47,077 nucleotides of DNA from Crocinitomicaceae bacterium (GCA_023262855.1 JALQYQ010000014.1:1-47077); one strand, 5' to 3'; counted from the stretch's first letter, positions 6,824 through 15,480 are shown. Program-made: numbers and translations. Notes: generated by a model not told the origin, from the sequence alone.

Positions 6824-8626
6824 ATGACAGACAAAAAAATCACGTTCGGAAAAATATTTTGGCCTAGCTTTTTAGCGGTATTCATTATGACCATTATTGG
6901 ACTCATCATTTTTTCATTGATTTTAGGTGGAATTGTAGGAAGCTTCGGTAATTTCGGTCCGAAACCGTTGGCGATTAAAAACAACACCGTCTTGCACATG
7001 ACTTTGTCGGGTGAGATTGGAGAAAAGTCAAGTTCGACCTTTAATCCAGGATCGTTTCAAATGGACAAGAAAATTGGTTTGAGCGACATTCTATTTGGAT
7101 TAGAAAATGCGAAGACTGATTCAAAAATTAAAGGAGTTTTCTTGGAAATTGACAACTTGAATTGTGGCTATGCAACGGCTCGCGAAATTCGCAATGCCAT
7201 CAATGATTTTGAGAAAAGTGGAAAGTTTGTTGTTGCCTACAATGGTGGTGAAGTGATTACACAAAAAGAATATTATGTTTCCTCAGCTGCGGATGAAGTG
7301 TATGGCTTTCCGTCCTCTGCGATGGAATTCATCGGTTTAGGAGCTGAATTGTCTTTTTTCAAAGGAACGCTTGATAAATTAGAAGTGGAAGTGCAAGTGA
7401 TTCGCGGTTCTAACAACGATTTTAAAAGTGCTGTTGAACCGTTCTTCCGTGAAAACATGAGTGATTCAAGCCGTGTGCAAATTGAGCGCTACTTGACTTC
7501 AATGTGGGAAGACATTCGCACGGATATTTCTGCTGATCGAAAAGTGAAAATTGAAAAATTGAACATGATTGCAGACAGTGCTTTCATTCGCAAAGCTGAT
7601 GATGCCGTAAAATACAAATTGTTGGATGGAACAAAATACCGCGATGAAGTGATTTCATTGATGTCTGAAAAAGTTGGTTTAGACGAAGATGAAGAATTGG
7701 AATTAACAGCTTTTGAAAAATACGCGAAGAAAAAATTCTATCAATCGCAAATGTTGGCGAAGTCCGCAAGTCCAAATGTGGCGGTGATTTTAGCTGAAGG
7801 AGATGTTTCTGTCGATGGTGATGGTTTATCCTCTCAACAAATCTGTAAACTATTCCAAGAAGTGCGCAAAAACAAAACAATTAAAACGGTTGTCTTCCGT
7901 GTGAATAGTCCAGGAGGAAGTGCATTGGCAAGTGATGAGATTTGGCGTGAAGTAAAACTGACGAATGAGAAAAAGAAAGTAATTGTTTCAATGGGTGATG
8001 TGGCTGCTTCTGGTGGTTATTACATTTCTGCTCCTGCAACAGCGATTTTTGCTGAACCTTCAACGATTACAGGTTCAATTGGTGTTTTCGGAATGATTCC
8101 ATACACAGGAAAAATGTTACAAAACAAATTGGGAATGACTTTCGATCGTGCTGCAACGAATCAACATTCAGTGATGACAACGAATCGCAAATTGACACCT
8201 GAAGAATACATGTTAGTGCAAGCGGAAGTTGATGATATTTACGATCAGTTCTTGAGCAGAGTTGCTGAAGGTCGCGGAATGACAAAAGAACGCGTGAATG
8301 AAATTGCACGTGGTCGCGTCTGGACTGGTCGTGATGCCTTAGAAATTGGCTTGGTCGATAAACTTGGAGGAATTCAAGATGCAATTGCGTACGCTGCGAA
8401 GAAAGCAAACATTTCTTCTCCAAAAGTATTGTATTATCCATTGAAAAAGTCGGACAAATGGGGAGAATTGTTTGAACAATTTGAAGAAGAACAAGCAAAT
8501 GAAATTCATGTTTCTCAGCAAGGTTCTATGCCGCAAGAATTAGTGAACTATTACAATCAGTTAAAAAGCATTGAATCAATGAGTGGTATGCAAATGCGTA
8601 TGCCATTCGAATTATTGATTCGATAA
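6824..8626 (+). CDS. sppA: signal peptide peptidase SppA, 67K-type
   Basis: A 600-residue membrane-anchored serine protease with one N-terminal transmembrane helix (about 12-38) and two tandem ClpP/crotonase-like domains, as in E. coli SppA. The Lys/Ser dyad is present and split between domains: Lys201 (FKSAVEPF) and Ser396 (VAASGGYYI). The second domain also has NSPGGSA and TITGSIGVFG. It degrades signal peptides left in the inner membrane. Full length; monocistronic, with a strong terminator after it. A weak box (TACATTTA, 6796-6803) precedes the ATG. Confidence 0.95.
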   Translation: MTDKKITFGKIFWPSFLAVFIMTIIGLIIFSLILGGIVGSFGNFGPKPLAIKNNTVLHMTLSGEIGEKSSSTFNPGSFQMDKKIGLSDILFGLENAKTDSKIKGVFLEIDNLNCGYATAREIRNAINDFEKSGKFVVAYNGGEVITQKEYYVSSAADEVYGFPSSAMEFIGLGAELSFFKGTLDKLEVEVQVIRGSNNDFKSAVEPFFRENMSDSSRVQIERYLTSMWEDIRTDISADRKVKIEKLNMIADSAFIRKADDAVKYKLLDGTKYRDEVISLMSEKVGLDEDEELELTAFEKYAKKKFYQSQMLAKSASPNVAVILAEGDVSVDGDGLSSQQICKLFQEVRKNKTIKTVVFRVNSPGGSALASDEIWREVKLTNEKKKVIVSMGDVAASGGYYISAPATAIFAEPSTITGSIGVFGMIPYTGKMLQNKLGMTFDRAATNQHSVMTTNRKLTPEEYMLVQAEVDDIYDQFLSRVAEGRGMTKERVNEIARGRVWTGRDALEIGLVDKLGGIQDAIAYAAKKANISSPKVLYYPLKKSDKWGELFEQFEEEQANEIHVSQQGSMPQELVNYYNQLKSIESMSGMQMRMPFELLIR

Positions 8627-8644
8627 ATCAATCATAAGCTACGG

Positions 8645-8681
8645 AAAAGGGGAATCGTTTTAACAATTCCCCTTTTTTTTT
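8645..8681 (+). terminator. terminator of sppA
   Basis: Perfect 11-bp stem AAAAGGGGAAT (8645-8655) / ATTCCCCTTTT (8666-8676), loop of 10 nt, followed by a run of eight or more T. It separates sppA from the convergent gene ending at 8680. Confidence 0.9.
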
Positions 8682-9363
8682 ATCCTGTATTTTTACGCTT
8701 GTAGCGTTGCTTTCCGTGTACCCATTTGTATTGGGCTTTTCCTTGCTTAAATGGTTTTTTCAGTGGCTGCATGCGGTAAACAATTCCAGCAGAATGTTGA
8801 ATGTAATCTGCATTTGAATTATAAATATCATTTACTAAGGCTATTTTCCCAACTGTTTGCAATTGTAAGCCCCAACGTTTTGTCAACCAAAAGTTCATTC
8901 CAAATCCTAAATTCACGGATGGATTGAGCGGATTATCGCGCACAGTACGATACGTTACTCCTAAACCACCTGTCAAATACGGATCAAACCATTTCGCTGA
9001 AGTTGGCATAAAGCGATTGAAACTGTATTTTACGTGAAAATCTCCTGAAACAAAAATTCCAGAAACTCCGGTTGTATCATTGATTAATTTGCTAGATGAG
9101 TAAGTGTTATACGCTACCATTCCTTCTAAGCTCCACCCTTTTCGCAAATATTTATCTGCCGATAAGCGCGAAGGATAAGGTAAGTAATTCCATGAACCTT
9201 GGTAATCGAACAAATTTCCGAACGCATTTCCATCATCGTCAATCACACTCCAACTTAATCCAAACATCCAACGATACGGATTCTTCTTACGATTAATCGA
9301 CGAAGGTTGCGCCCAACTTACGCTGACAACAAACAACAGGACAATCGCACTTATTTGTTTCAT
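8680..9363 (-). CDS. outer-membrane beta-barrel protein
   Basis: A 227-residue protein with a signal peptide (MKQISAIVLLFVVSVSWAQ) and alternating aromatic/glycine strands (WSLEGMVAYNTY, FHVKYSFNRF, FDPYLTGGLGVTYRT, VNLGFGMNFWLTKRWGLQLQTVG) typical of small OmpA/OmpW-like eight-stranded barrels. The C-terminal tail is strongly basic (KKPFKQGKAQYKWVHGKQRYKRK), which is unusual for a barrel end. The ATG at 9363 is preferred; the open frame extends three codons further only to a TTG. No partner gene; function unknown. Confidence 0.7.
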   Translation of the reverse strand: MKQISAIVLLFVVSVSWAQPSSINRKKNPYRWMFGLSWSVIDDDGNAFGNLFDYQGSWNYLPYPSRLSADKYLRKGWSLEGMVAYNTYSSSKLINDTTGVSGIFVSGDFHVKYSFNRFMPTSAKWFDPYLTGGLGVTYRTVRDNPLNPSVNLGFGMNFWLTKRWGLQLQTVGKIALVNDIYNSNADYIQHSAGIVYRMQPLKKPFKQGKAQYKWVHGKQRYKRKNTG

Positions 9364-9443
9364 TCTTTCCAATTTGAATTTGCGGTAAAATTAAGGAAAA
9401 GATTGTTACCTCGCGCTTCTTTGAATTTCACTGAAATACAGGT

Positions 9444-9474
9444 ACAAAAAAAGTCCTCCACGAAATGAAGGACT
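9444..9474 (-). terminator. terminator of tig
   Basis: Stem 9452-9460 / 9466-9474 (AGTCCTcCA/TGAAGGACT, one G-T pair), loop of 5; the minus strand continues into TTTTTT. It lies 24 bp after the tig stop. Confidence 0.8.
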
Positions 9475-9497
9475 CTTAAATTATTGTTTTCTTCTAA

Positions 9498-10850
9498 TTA
9501 ATTCGAAGCCAAAGCAATGAAATCATCGTAAGAAACTTCTTTCTCGTTTAATTTCACTGTGCTTTTGAAGTAGTTTGTCAATTTTTGTTCCGCTAACATG
9601 TCGTAAACGCGTGTTGCTTCTTCACGGTTTTGTAACACTTGCATTGCAGAAGCAGTCAATTCTTGATCTTCTGGTGCAGGAATTCCGTATTGTGCGTAGT
9701 TGCTTACTAACAATCCTTTAGTGAACTCAATTACTTCAGCATTCTCCAAACGGATTTCGTTTGTTTTGAAAATGTTTCCTTGAATTAATTGCCATTTCAA
9801 GTTGTCAGCGTAACTGTTGTATTCGTTTTCAATTTGCTCCATTGAAATTTCTTTTTCGTTCGATAATTTAATCCAACGTTTCAAGAATTCATTTGGCAAA
9901 TCAACTTTCGTTTTATTTACAAGGTCTTTGTAGATTTCACGTGTCAACAAACGATCCGAATCATTTGCGAACATTCCAGTTAAATCTGTTGCGATGCGCT
10001 CTTTCAATTCTTTTTCAGTAGCAACAACGCCAGCACCAAACAATTTATCAAACAAGTCTTGGTTTAAGTCAGCCATTTCCATTTGTTTGATCTCTGTGAT
10101 TGTCATTTGGAATTTATCTGAAATTGTTGCTAATGCATCTTCAGCAATTCCTAACATTGCAGCTGTATCTTTAGGACCTCTCGAAACTGTAGAAGGTTTA
10201 ACAACAACTTTGTCGCCTTTCCCTTTTCCAATCAATTCTTTTTTCACTTTTTTATCTTCCACAAATTCCATTGAAATCGTTGAAGAATGCATGATTCCAC
10301 CTTCTAAGATTTCACCTGCATCATTTAACTCAACGAATTGTGCCAAGATCATATCTCCCTCACCTACGTTTTCCACAGAAATTAATTTTCCGTATCGACG
10401 ACGTAAATCTTCCACTTGCTTGTTCAACAATTCATCGTCAATTTTCACTTTTACGTAATCGTATTTGCTTTTATTTGACAATGGAATTTCGAACGTTGGA
10501 GCTAAACCAATTTCGTATTCGAATGTGAACGTATCTGGTTGATCAAAGCTTCCAGCAACTTCATTTCCTTCTTTCGGAATTGGGTTTCCTAAAATTTCGA
10601 TTTTGTTTTCTTCAATGAACTTGTACAAAGAATCGTTAACGATTTTGTTCAATTCTTCAGCCAATACAGCTTTTCCATATTGTTTTTGGATCATTCCGAA
10701 AGGCACGTGTCCAGGACGGAAACCAGGAATCTTAGCTGTTTTACGGTATTTCTCTAAAGTTGTTTTTACTTTATCTTGGTAATCAGCAGCTGCGATTTCC
10801 ACTTTTAATACGGCATTCAATGCATCAACATCTTGACGAATTACGTTCAT
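9498..10850 (-). CDS. tig: trigger factor, ribosome-associated chaperone
   Basis: A 450-residue trigger factor that binds the ribosome near L23 and shields nascent chains. The N-terminal ribosome-binding signature is clear: GFRPGHVPFGMIQKQYG (about 43-59). The middle region (about 150-245) corresponds to the FKBP-like domain position but looks diverged, as is usual in Bacteroidota; the C-terminal helical arms follow. It lies downstream of tRNA-Leu with a terminator-like hairpin between (10884-10913). In many bacteria tig adjoins clpP-clpX; here clpP lies about 36 kb away at the right edge. Confidence 0.95.
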   Translation of the reverse strand: MNVIRQDVDALNAVLKVEIAAADYQDKVKTTLEKYRKTAKIPGFRPGHVPFGMIQKQYGKAVLAEELNKIVNDSLYKFIEENKIEILGNPIPKEGNEVAGSFDQPDTFTFEYEIGLAPTFEIPLSNKSKYDYVKVKIDDELLNKQVEDLRRRYGKLISVENVGEGDMILAQFVELNDAGEILEGGIMHSSTISMEFVEDKKVKKELIGKGKGDKVVVKPSTVSRGPKDTAAMLGIAEDALATISDKFQMTITEIKQMEMADLNQDLFDKLFGAGVVATEKELKERIATDLTGMFANDSDRLLTREIYKDLVNKTKVDLPNEFLKRWIKLSNEKEISMEQIENEYNSYADNLKWQLIQGNIFKTNEIRLENAEVIEFTKGLLVSNYAQYGIPAPEDQELTASAMQVLQNREEATRVYDMLAEQKLTNYFKSTVKLNEKEVSYDDFIALASN

Positions 10851-10883
10851 ATCTTTACTTTTTTATCAACTATTTTAAACAAA

Positions 10884-10913
10884 AATGGCCTCGCTTGAAA
10901 AAACGAGACCATT
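10884..10913 (-). terminator. terminator after tRNA-Leu
   Basis: Stem 10884-10893 / 10904-10913 (AATGGcCTCG/CGAGaCCATT, one mismatch) with a 10-nt loop; the minus strand then reads TTTTTGTTT. It separates the tRNA from tig. Confidence 0.65.
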
Positions 10914-10918
10914 GTTAG

Positions 10919-11000
10919 TGCGGATGGAGGGACTCGAACCCGCACACCTCTCGGCACTAGATCCTAAGTCTAGCGTGTCTACCAATTTCACCACATCCGC
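10919..11000 (-). tRNA. tRNA-Leu(UAG)
   Basis: The minus strand folds as a class II tRNA: acceptor GCGGATG/CATCCGC, anticodon stem CTAGA/TCTAG with loop CTTAGGA (anticodon UAG), a long variable arm (GTGCCGAGAGGTGT region) and T-arm GCGGGTTCGAGTCCCTC. Discriminator base A at 10919. CCA is not encoded. It decodes CUA and other CUN codons. Confidence 0.95.
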
Positions 11001-11082
11001 AAATTTATTTCAACACCTTGACAAGCTCGGTGCTTTCGATTAGGTTTCGTTTAACCTACGCCGCTTCTTTCGAATTGGAGTG

Positions 11083-11090
11083 CAAAGATA
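11083..11090 (-). promoter_or_regulatory. -7 box TATCTTTG for tRNA-Leu
   Basis: Exact TAnnTTTG match on the minus strand, 83 bp upstream of the mature tRNA 5' end. The intervening leader contains a small hairpin (TAGGTT/AACCTA, 11041-11058), a likely processing region. Confidence 0.6.
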
Positions 11091-11198
11091 TTGTTTTATT
11101 TTAAATTGAGAAATAATGCGAAAAAAATATTTACGTGAAAATGGATTTTTTGTGGAAAAGTCTTTCTTTCTTTTCACTTTTCCCGTTTAAATTCAAAT

Positions 11199-11206
11199 TA
11201 CCTTTG
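11199..11206 (+). promoter_or_regulatory. -7 box TACCTTTG for the flavin-binding protein
   Basis: Exact TAnnTTTG match, 20 bp upstream of the ATG at 11226. Confidence 0.6.
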
Positions 11207-11225
11207 CAAAAAGTCTTTTAAGAAC

Positions 11226-12122
11226 ATGTTGAGTATCGATCCAAAATCATTGCCAATCCCTAAACTCCATCAGTATTTACTTGGAGCGATTGGTCCTCGT
11301 CCGATTGCATTTGCATCGACAATTGACGCTGAAGGAAACCACAATTTGGCTCCGTTTAGCTTTTTCAATGTATTTAGTGCGAATCCTCCAATTTTGATTT
11401 TTTCACCGGCACGTTCGGGAAGATCGAATACAACAAAAGACACGTATAATAATGTAAAAATTGTTCCTGAAGTTGTCATCAATGTTGTCAATTACGAAAT
11501 TGTGCATCAAATGAGTTTGGCAAGTTCACCGTATGCTCCAGGGACAAGTGAGTTTGTAAAGGCTGGCTTCACTCCTCTTGCTTCAGAGAAAATTAAACCA
11601 ATGCGTGTAGCAGAATCACCAGTTCAATTTGAATGTAAGGTGAATGAAGTGATTGAATTGGGAACTGAAGGCGGCGCTGGAAACTTGATTATTTGTGAAG
11701 TCGTTCAGATGCACATCAATGAAGCTGTTTTAGATGAAAATGGAATGATTGATCAGCACAAGATTGATTTAGTTTCTCGTATGGGTGGCAATTGGTATTG
11801 TCGTGCTGACGAAAAATCAATGTTTGAAATCGCTAAGCCAATTACGACGTGTGGCATTGGTTACGATCAATTGCCTGCAGACATTAAAGCAAGTACTATA
11901 TTGACTGGTAACGACTTAGGTCAATTGGGCGGAATCGAAGAAATTCCAAACGAAACCGATGTGAATGAATATAAGCTCTTGGAATTAAGCGAAATCTTTG
12001 TATCTTTAGAAGACAATCCTGCTGAATTAGAGTTGGCTTTACACAAAAGAGCGAAAGAATTATTAGCAGAAAACAAACTGGAAGAAGCGTGGATGACACT
12101 TCTTTCTTTTAACAATGGATAA
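11226..12122 (+). CDS. flavin reductase-like FMN-binding protein
   Basis: A 298-residue protein. Residues about 10-200 match the flavin reductase/flavoredoxin (DIM6/NTAB) split-barrel fold: GAIGPRPIAFASTIDAEGNHNLAPFSFFN with the conserved P-R-P-I-A and N-L-A-P-F-S motifs, then ANPPILIFSPA and VVINVV. Such proteins bind FMN and reduce flavin or a bound substrate. The last 100 residues form an acidic helical extension (LEDNPAELELALHKRAKELLAENKLEEAW) of unknown role, longer than in minimal flavoredoxins. The DUF3127 gene follows 34 bp later, possibly in the same transcript. Confidence 0.85.
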   Translation: MLSIDPKSLPIPKLHQYLLGAIGPRPIAFASTIDAEGNHNLAPFSFFNVFSANPPILIFSPARSGRSNTTKDTYNNVKIVPEVVINVVNYEIVHQMSLASSPYAPGTSEFVKAGFTPLASEKIKPMRVAESPVQFECKVNEVIELGTEGGAGNLIICEVVQMHINEAVLDENGMIDQHKIDLVSRMGGNWYCRADEKSMFEIAKPITTCGIGYDQLPADIKASTILTGNDLGQLGGIEEIPNETDVNEYKLLELSEIFVSLEDNPAELELALHKRAKELLAENKLEEAWMTLLSFNNG

Positions 12123-12156
12123 AACAAAAACAACAACAAAATAATAAAAAACCAAT

Positions 12157-12555
12157 ATGTTTAAATTAACCGGAACCGTTAAGGTATTGAACAATACAGT
12201 TCAAGTGTCAGAGAAATTTTCGAAAAGAGAATTCGTTGTAACAGATACATCTAGCATGTATCCGCAAGATATTATGTTCCAAGCAACACAAGATAAATGT
12301 TCAATGCTAGATGCTGTTCAACCAGGTGAGCAAGTAGAAGTTTCTTTCAACTTACGTGGTCGTGAGTGGACAAGTCCGCAAGGAGAAGTGAAATACTTCA
12401 ATACGTTAGAAGCATGGAGAATTGAGAAAGTTGGTGCCGCTGCTCCACAAGGAATGCCACAAGGCGGACCATCTGCAATGAATTTAGATCCAATTGCTGC
12501 TGCTCCATCTGCTGCAGTGAACGTTGATAGTGAAGACGACGATTTACCTTTCTAA
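12157..12555 (+). CDS. DUF3127 protein with SSB-like acidic tail
   Basis: A 132-residue protein. Residues 1-95 match the DUF3127 pattern common in Bacteroidota (FKLTGTVKVLNNTVQVSEKFSKREFVV...GEQVEVSFNLRGREW...YFNTLEAWRIE), which looks like a small OB-like barrel. A Gln/Pro/Ala-rich linker (about 96-122) leads to SEDDDLPF, the same kind of acidic tip that ends Ssb (DDSDLPF at 38108), which in SSBs recruits repair and replication proteins. A single-stranded nucleic-acid or SSB-interactome role is therefore inferred, not known. Confidence 0.8.
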   Translation: MFKLTGTVKVLNNTVQVSEKFSKREFVVTDTSSMYPQDIMFQATQDKCSMLDAVQPGEQVEVSFNLRGREWTSPQGEVKYFNTLEAWRIEKVGAAAPQGMPQGGPSAMNLDPIAAAPSAAVNVDSEDDDLPF

Positions 12556-12578
12556 TTAGGGAAAACGCAGACATAATG

Positions 12579-12606
12579 AGCCGAGCAGCAATGTTCGGCT
12601 TTTTTG
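12579..12606 (+). terminator. terminator after the DUF3127 gene
   Basis: Nine-bp stem AGCCGAGCA/TGTTCGGCT (one G-T pair), loop GCAA, then TTTTTTG. It lies between convergent genes. Confidence 0.85.
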
Positions 12607-12613
12607 TTTGGAT

Positions 12614-13294
12614 TTAGTGTAATCCGAGTTGGTCTATCTTGTTTCCAATCGATACATCTTTCATCGCAGCTTCCAATTCGTGAAATTGACCTTTTTGAAC
12701 GGCCGTTTCGAATTGACCATTTTTTAGCAAATGGATTTCGTCGCACGTATCTTTTAAGGTGCTGAAAATATGAGACGAAATCAGCACAATCTTGTTCAAG
12801 GATTTTAATTTCAAGATGATTTCTGTAATGATCATGTTGCTTTGAATATCCACTCCATTAAACGGTTCATCAAGAATAAAATACGAGTTGCCTTGCAAAA
12901 GCAATCCCGTAATGGCCAATTTCTTTTTCATTCCAGTAGAATAGGTCGAAGCATATTGATCCAATGGCAAATCAAAAATATTTCGTTCATCGATATTGGT
13001 TTCTGAAACCGAACGAGCGTTACACAACAATTGGATATATTCTCTTCCTGTGATTTTAGAAAAGAAAAAGGGTTCTGTCAACAACAATCCTAAATGATCT
13101 TTTAGCTGTTGTTTGCTGGAAGTAATCGTTCCTTGGTAATTTTCCAATTCTGCTATGCAGCGAAAAAAGGTTGTTTTTCCGGCACCATTTTCCCCAACGA
13201 TTCCGTATACCTTTCCCTCTTCAAAGCGCAAGGAAACTTGTTTCAAAACGTCATTCGTGCCATAGCTTTTGGACAATTTTTCAATCTGAATCAT
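12614..13294 (-). CDS. ABC transporter ATP-binding protein
   Basis: A 226-residue single-domain ABC ATPase: Walker A GENGAGKTT (about 34-42), signature YSTGMKKK, Walker B FILDEP with catalytic Glu, D-loop GVD and switch histidine ISSH. STGMKKK instead of LSGGQ is typical of ABC-2 type exporter ATPases. Its ATG overlaps the stop of the upstream membrane gene by 4 bp (ATGA), so it is translationally coupled to the presumed permease. Substrate unknown. Confidence 0.9.
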   Translation of the reverse strand: MIQIEKLSKSYGTNDVLKQVSLRFEEGKVYGIVGENGAGKTTFFRCIAELENYQGTITSSKQQLKDHLGLLLTEPFFFSKITGREYIQLLCNARSVSETNIDERNIFDLPLDQYASTYSTGMKKKLAITGLLLQGNSYFILDEPFNGVDIQSNMIITEIILKLKSLNKIVLISSHIFSTLKDTCDEIHLLKNGQFETAVQKGQFHELEAAMKDVSIGNKIDQLGLH

Positions 13295-14202
13295 TTCAAA
13301 TAAGGTGTTAAGCGCTGTTTAGCTTGATTGTAAAAGAAAGGAATAAACAATAACAAGAGGAACGGTAGCAATAAACTCAATCCCAAAAAGAATACTTGCA
13401 CCAGTTGAATTTCATTTGGATAAGCCGCATACTTTGCTAAAACAATTGCAATCATAAAGGCATAAGCAGTGAATAAAAGTAAACCAATGTATTCAATCAA
13501 CGAAGGATAACAGCACGCGAGTAGAATTGCGAGTGGTAGACTTAAAACGCTAACTTGTAGCACCGCGATTATAACCTTTTGACGCAGAAAATCGTGCGCA
13601 GAATGATGATGAATCCACACATAAAATTCATTTTCAGGTTGCGTGTAAAATCCCATACAGATGACAAATACAGCGCCAATTGAGAACATGCCCAAGTTGA
13701 AGTTATTGACGAATAGTGCAATTCCCATCAAACAATAAATGGCAATAAAAACTACAATTGTTGATCGAAATCCTACAGCGAATTCAAACGGTTGTTTCGA
13801 ATATGGCGTTGGAATGGTCTTTTGTGAGGCGATTTTAATGTTCACCAACGCGAGGGCAATTGTGCTTGTGAATGTCAACGCAAGCGCAATCCATTGCTGA
13901 TAAATAATGAACTCTATTAAACATGGAAGCGCAAGTAGGAAATTTTCAATTAAACGTATTTGTCGAAATTTAATGGTCGTGAAGCATGTTTTCAAAAAAT
14001 CAGTGCGTTTCGATTCGCCTAAATTCAATTGCAACATCATCACCAAACTAACAAATACATAAGGAGCAAACGAAAAGCGTTCAAAACTTTGATGCACCGC
14101 AACAGCCAATGTTACCAGCAACAACACATAAGCAAACCAGGGTTCGAATCCAAGATCTTTGAATCGTCTGTTGAGCAATTTGAATTGAAGTTGTAAATAC
14201 AC
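13291..14202 (-). CDS. putative ABC exporter membrane subunit
   Basis: About 303 residues with some eight hydrophobic segments (for example PWFAYVLLLVTLAVAV, PYVFVSLVMMLQL, WIALALTFTSTIALALV, STIVVFIAIYCLMGIALFV), basic loops, and coupling to the ATPase at 12614, so a transport permease is inferred; I recognise no named family. Start is uncertain: the frame is open to a TTG at 14268, but residues 2-21 of that version are encoded by heptamer repeats. A GTG at 14202 (VYLQLQFKLLNRRFK) is preferred here. The nearest upstream ATG (14281) is one nucleotide out of frame. See the finding on phase variation. Confidence 0.7.
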   Translation of the reverse strand: MYLQLQFKLLNRRFKDLGFEPWFAYVLLLVTLAVAVHQSFERFSFAPYVFVSLVMMLQLNLGESKRTDFLKTCFTTIKFRQIRLIENFLLALPCLIEFIIYQQWIALALTFTSTIALALVNIKIASQKTIPTPYSKQPFEFAVGFRSTIVVFIAIYCLMGIALFVNNFNLGMFSIGAVFVICMGFYTQPENEFYVWIHHHSAHDFLRQKVIIAVLQVSVLSLPLAILLACCYPSLIEYIGLLLFTAYAFMIAIVLAKYAAYPNEIQLVQVFFLGLSLLLPFLLLLFIPFFYNQAKQRLTPYLK

Positions 14203-14214
14203 TGTTGGATTTGG

Positions 14215-14256
14215 GATTCGTGATTCGTGATTTGTGATTTGTGATTTGTGATTCGT
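14215..14256 (-). repeat. six tandem heptamers GATTYGT
   Basis: Plus-strand units GATTCGT, GATTCGT, GATTTGT, GATTTGT, GATTTGT, GATTCGT lie end to end, followed by a partial ATTTGT. The unit is 7 bp, so gain or loss of one copy changes reading frame. It sits at the extreme 5' end of the permease gene. Confidence 0.9.
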
Positions 14257-14370
14257 ATTTGTGAGCAACGAATGTATTCATTAATAATGATTCGAAGAAT
14301 GAATCTGTGATGGATTAACGAAAATTGGGATGAAAGGTATTTGTGGGATTTGATGATTGAGTTGGTTGTT

Positions 14371-14404
14371 GGGGGTTGGGTTTAGGTTTGGGTTGGGGAT
14401 TGGG
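14371..14404 (+). other. G-rich tract with G-quadruplex potential
   Basis: Runs GGGGG, GGG, GGG, GGGG and GGG separated by 2, 9 (containing GG), 2 and 3 nt. It lies in the 14282-14499 spacer between two minus-strand operons, which otherwise holds T/G-rich low-complexity sequence and no recognised gene. Folding is predicted from the pattern only. Confidence 0.6.
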
Positions 14405-14499
14405 TTGAACATGGAAATTCGCTAATTTGCAATATTACGAATGAACGTTCATCTTTTAAGGAAATTTAGAATTGGATGCGAAAATAAGAAATTTCTATT

Positions 14500-15480
14500 C
14501 TAAATGAATTTGATAAATCCATAGAGCATTCCCAATTGAACAATGAAAATCAGTAAACCAAATCCCAGTCCTTTTCGACCTGAGCTAATTAATTTACTGA
14601 AGCTTACTTTCATTCCAATTGCTCCCATCGCGATGGTTAAAATGATTTTCCCAATCGATTCCATTGTTTCTAAAAAGCTTTCAGGGAAAGTGACAAACGT
14701 TCCAAGAATGGTAATTAGAATAAATCCGATCAAATACCACGGCAACTTAAAATGATCTTTCCACGAAGCTGCCGTTTTTCGGTTGATCAAGAAATTGATA
14801 AAAATTAATCCTGGCGTCAACAAAGCAACACGAGCAAGTTTAATTGTAATTGCTGCTTCTCCCGCTTCAGGTCCAACAGTAAATCCAGCTCCTGCAACAT
14901 TTCCTACTGAATGAAGTGAACCTCCAATCATAAGTCCCATGTCGTTGGCACCCATTCCAACACGCAGTAAAATCATGGGTAAAAAAATCATTCCCAACGT
15001 TCCATACAAATTCACAACTGCCATTGAAACGGCTACATCTTCTTTGTCCTTTGTCACGCTAGGTGAAAGTGCTGCGATTGCAGAAGAACCACAGATTGCC
15101 GTTCCGAAACCAATCAGCCAACCAGTTGAACCTGTAAAGTTGAATCGTTTTGAAAGAAAAACGGTTAGGAGTAAAAGAACGAATAGCACGACAGCAACAG
15201 CAACAAAACTGCCACTTCCAATTTTCGCGATATTCGTATAGTTGATAGCAAAAGCTAAAAAGATAATAGATAGTTCGAGCAATTTACCGCTTGTAAATGA
15301 AATCCCTGAACTAAACACTTCAGGTACTTTCCAACTATTTCCCAAAGCAATACCTAAAATCAGCGCGATCATTACGCTGTTAATTGCACTTGGAGTATAC
15401 TTTGCCAAAAAAAAGGAAATTATCCCAATGGCCGTAGCCAAGATAATTCCCTTTCCCTCTCTATTTATAATATCTTGCAT
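14500..15480 (-). CDS. YeiH-family putative sulfate/anion exporter
   Basis: A 326-residue protein with about ten transmembrane segments, matching the YeiH/UPF0324 family. Family signatures seen: SVMIALILGIALGN near the N-terminus, FGTAICGSSAIAALSP (about 127-142), and GGSLHSVGNVAGAG (about 185-198), where others have GxSxHxxxxVxAAG. YeiH proteins are predicted exporters of sulfate or a related sulfur anion; direct proof is limited. The ATG overlaps the stop of the rhodanese gene (TAATG), so the two are translated together and sulfur handling is a consistent inference. Confidence 0.88.
   Translation of the reverse strand: MQDIINREGKGIILATAIGIISFFLAKYTPSAINSVMIALILGIALGNSWKVPEVFSSGISFTSGKLLELSIIFLAFAINYTNIAKIGSGSFVAVAVVLFVLLLLTVFLSKRFNFTGSTGWLIGFGTAICGSSAIAALSPSVTKDKEDVAVSMAVVNLYGTLGMIFLPMILLRVGMGANDMGLMIGGSLHSVGNVAGAGFTVGPEAGEAAITIKLARVALLTPGLIFINFLINRKTAASWKDHFKLPWYLIGFILITILGTFVTFPESFLETMESIGKIILTIAMGAIGMKVSFSKLISSGRKGLGFGLLIFIVQLGMLYGFIKFI

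Noticed and set aside
14135..14160. T-arm-like sequence GGTTCGAATCC suggesting a tRNA
   Set aside because: No acceptor, anticodon or D-arm around it; it lies in the permease reading frame (LGFEPWF), so coincidence.
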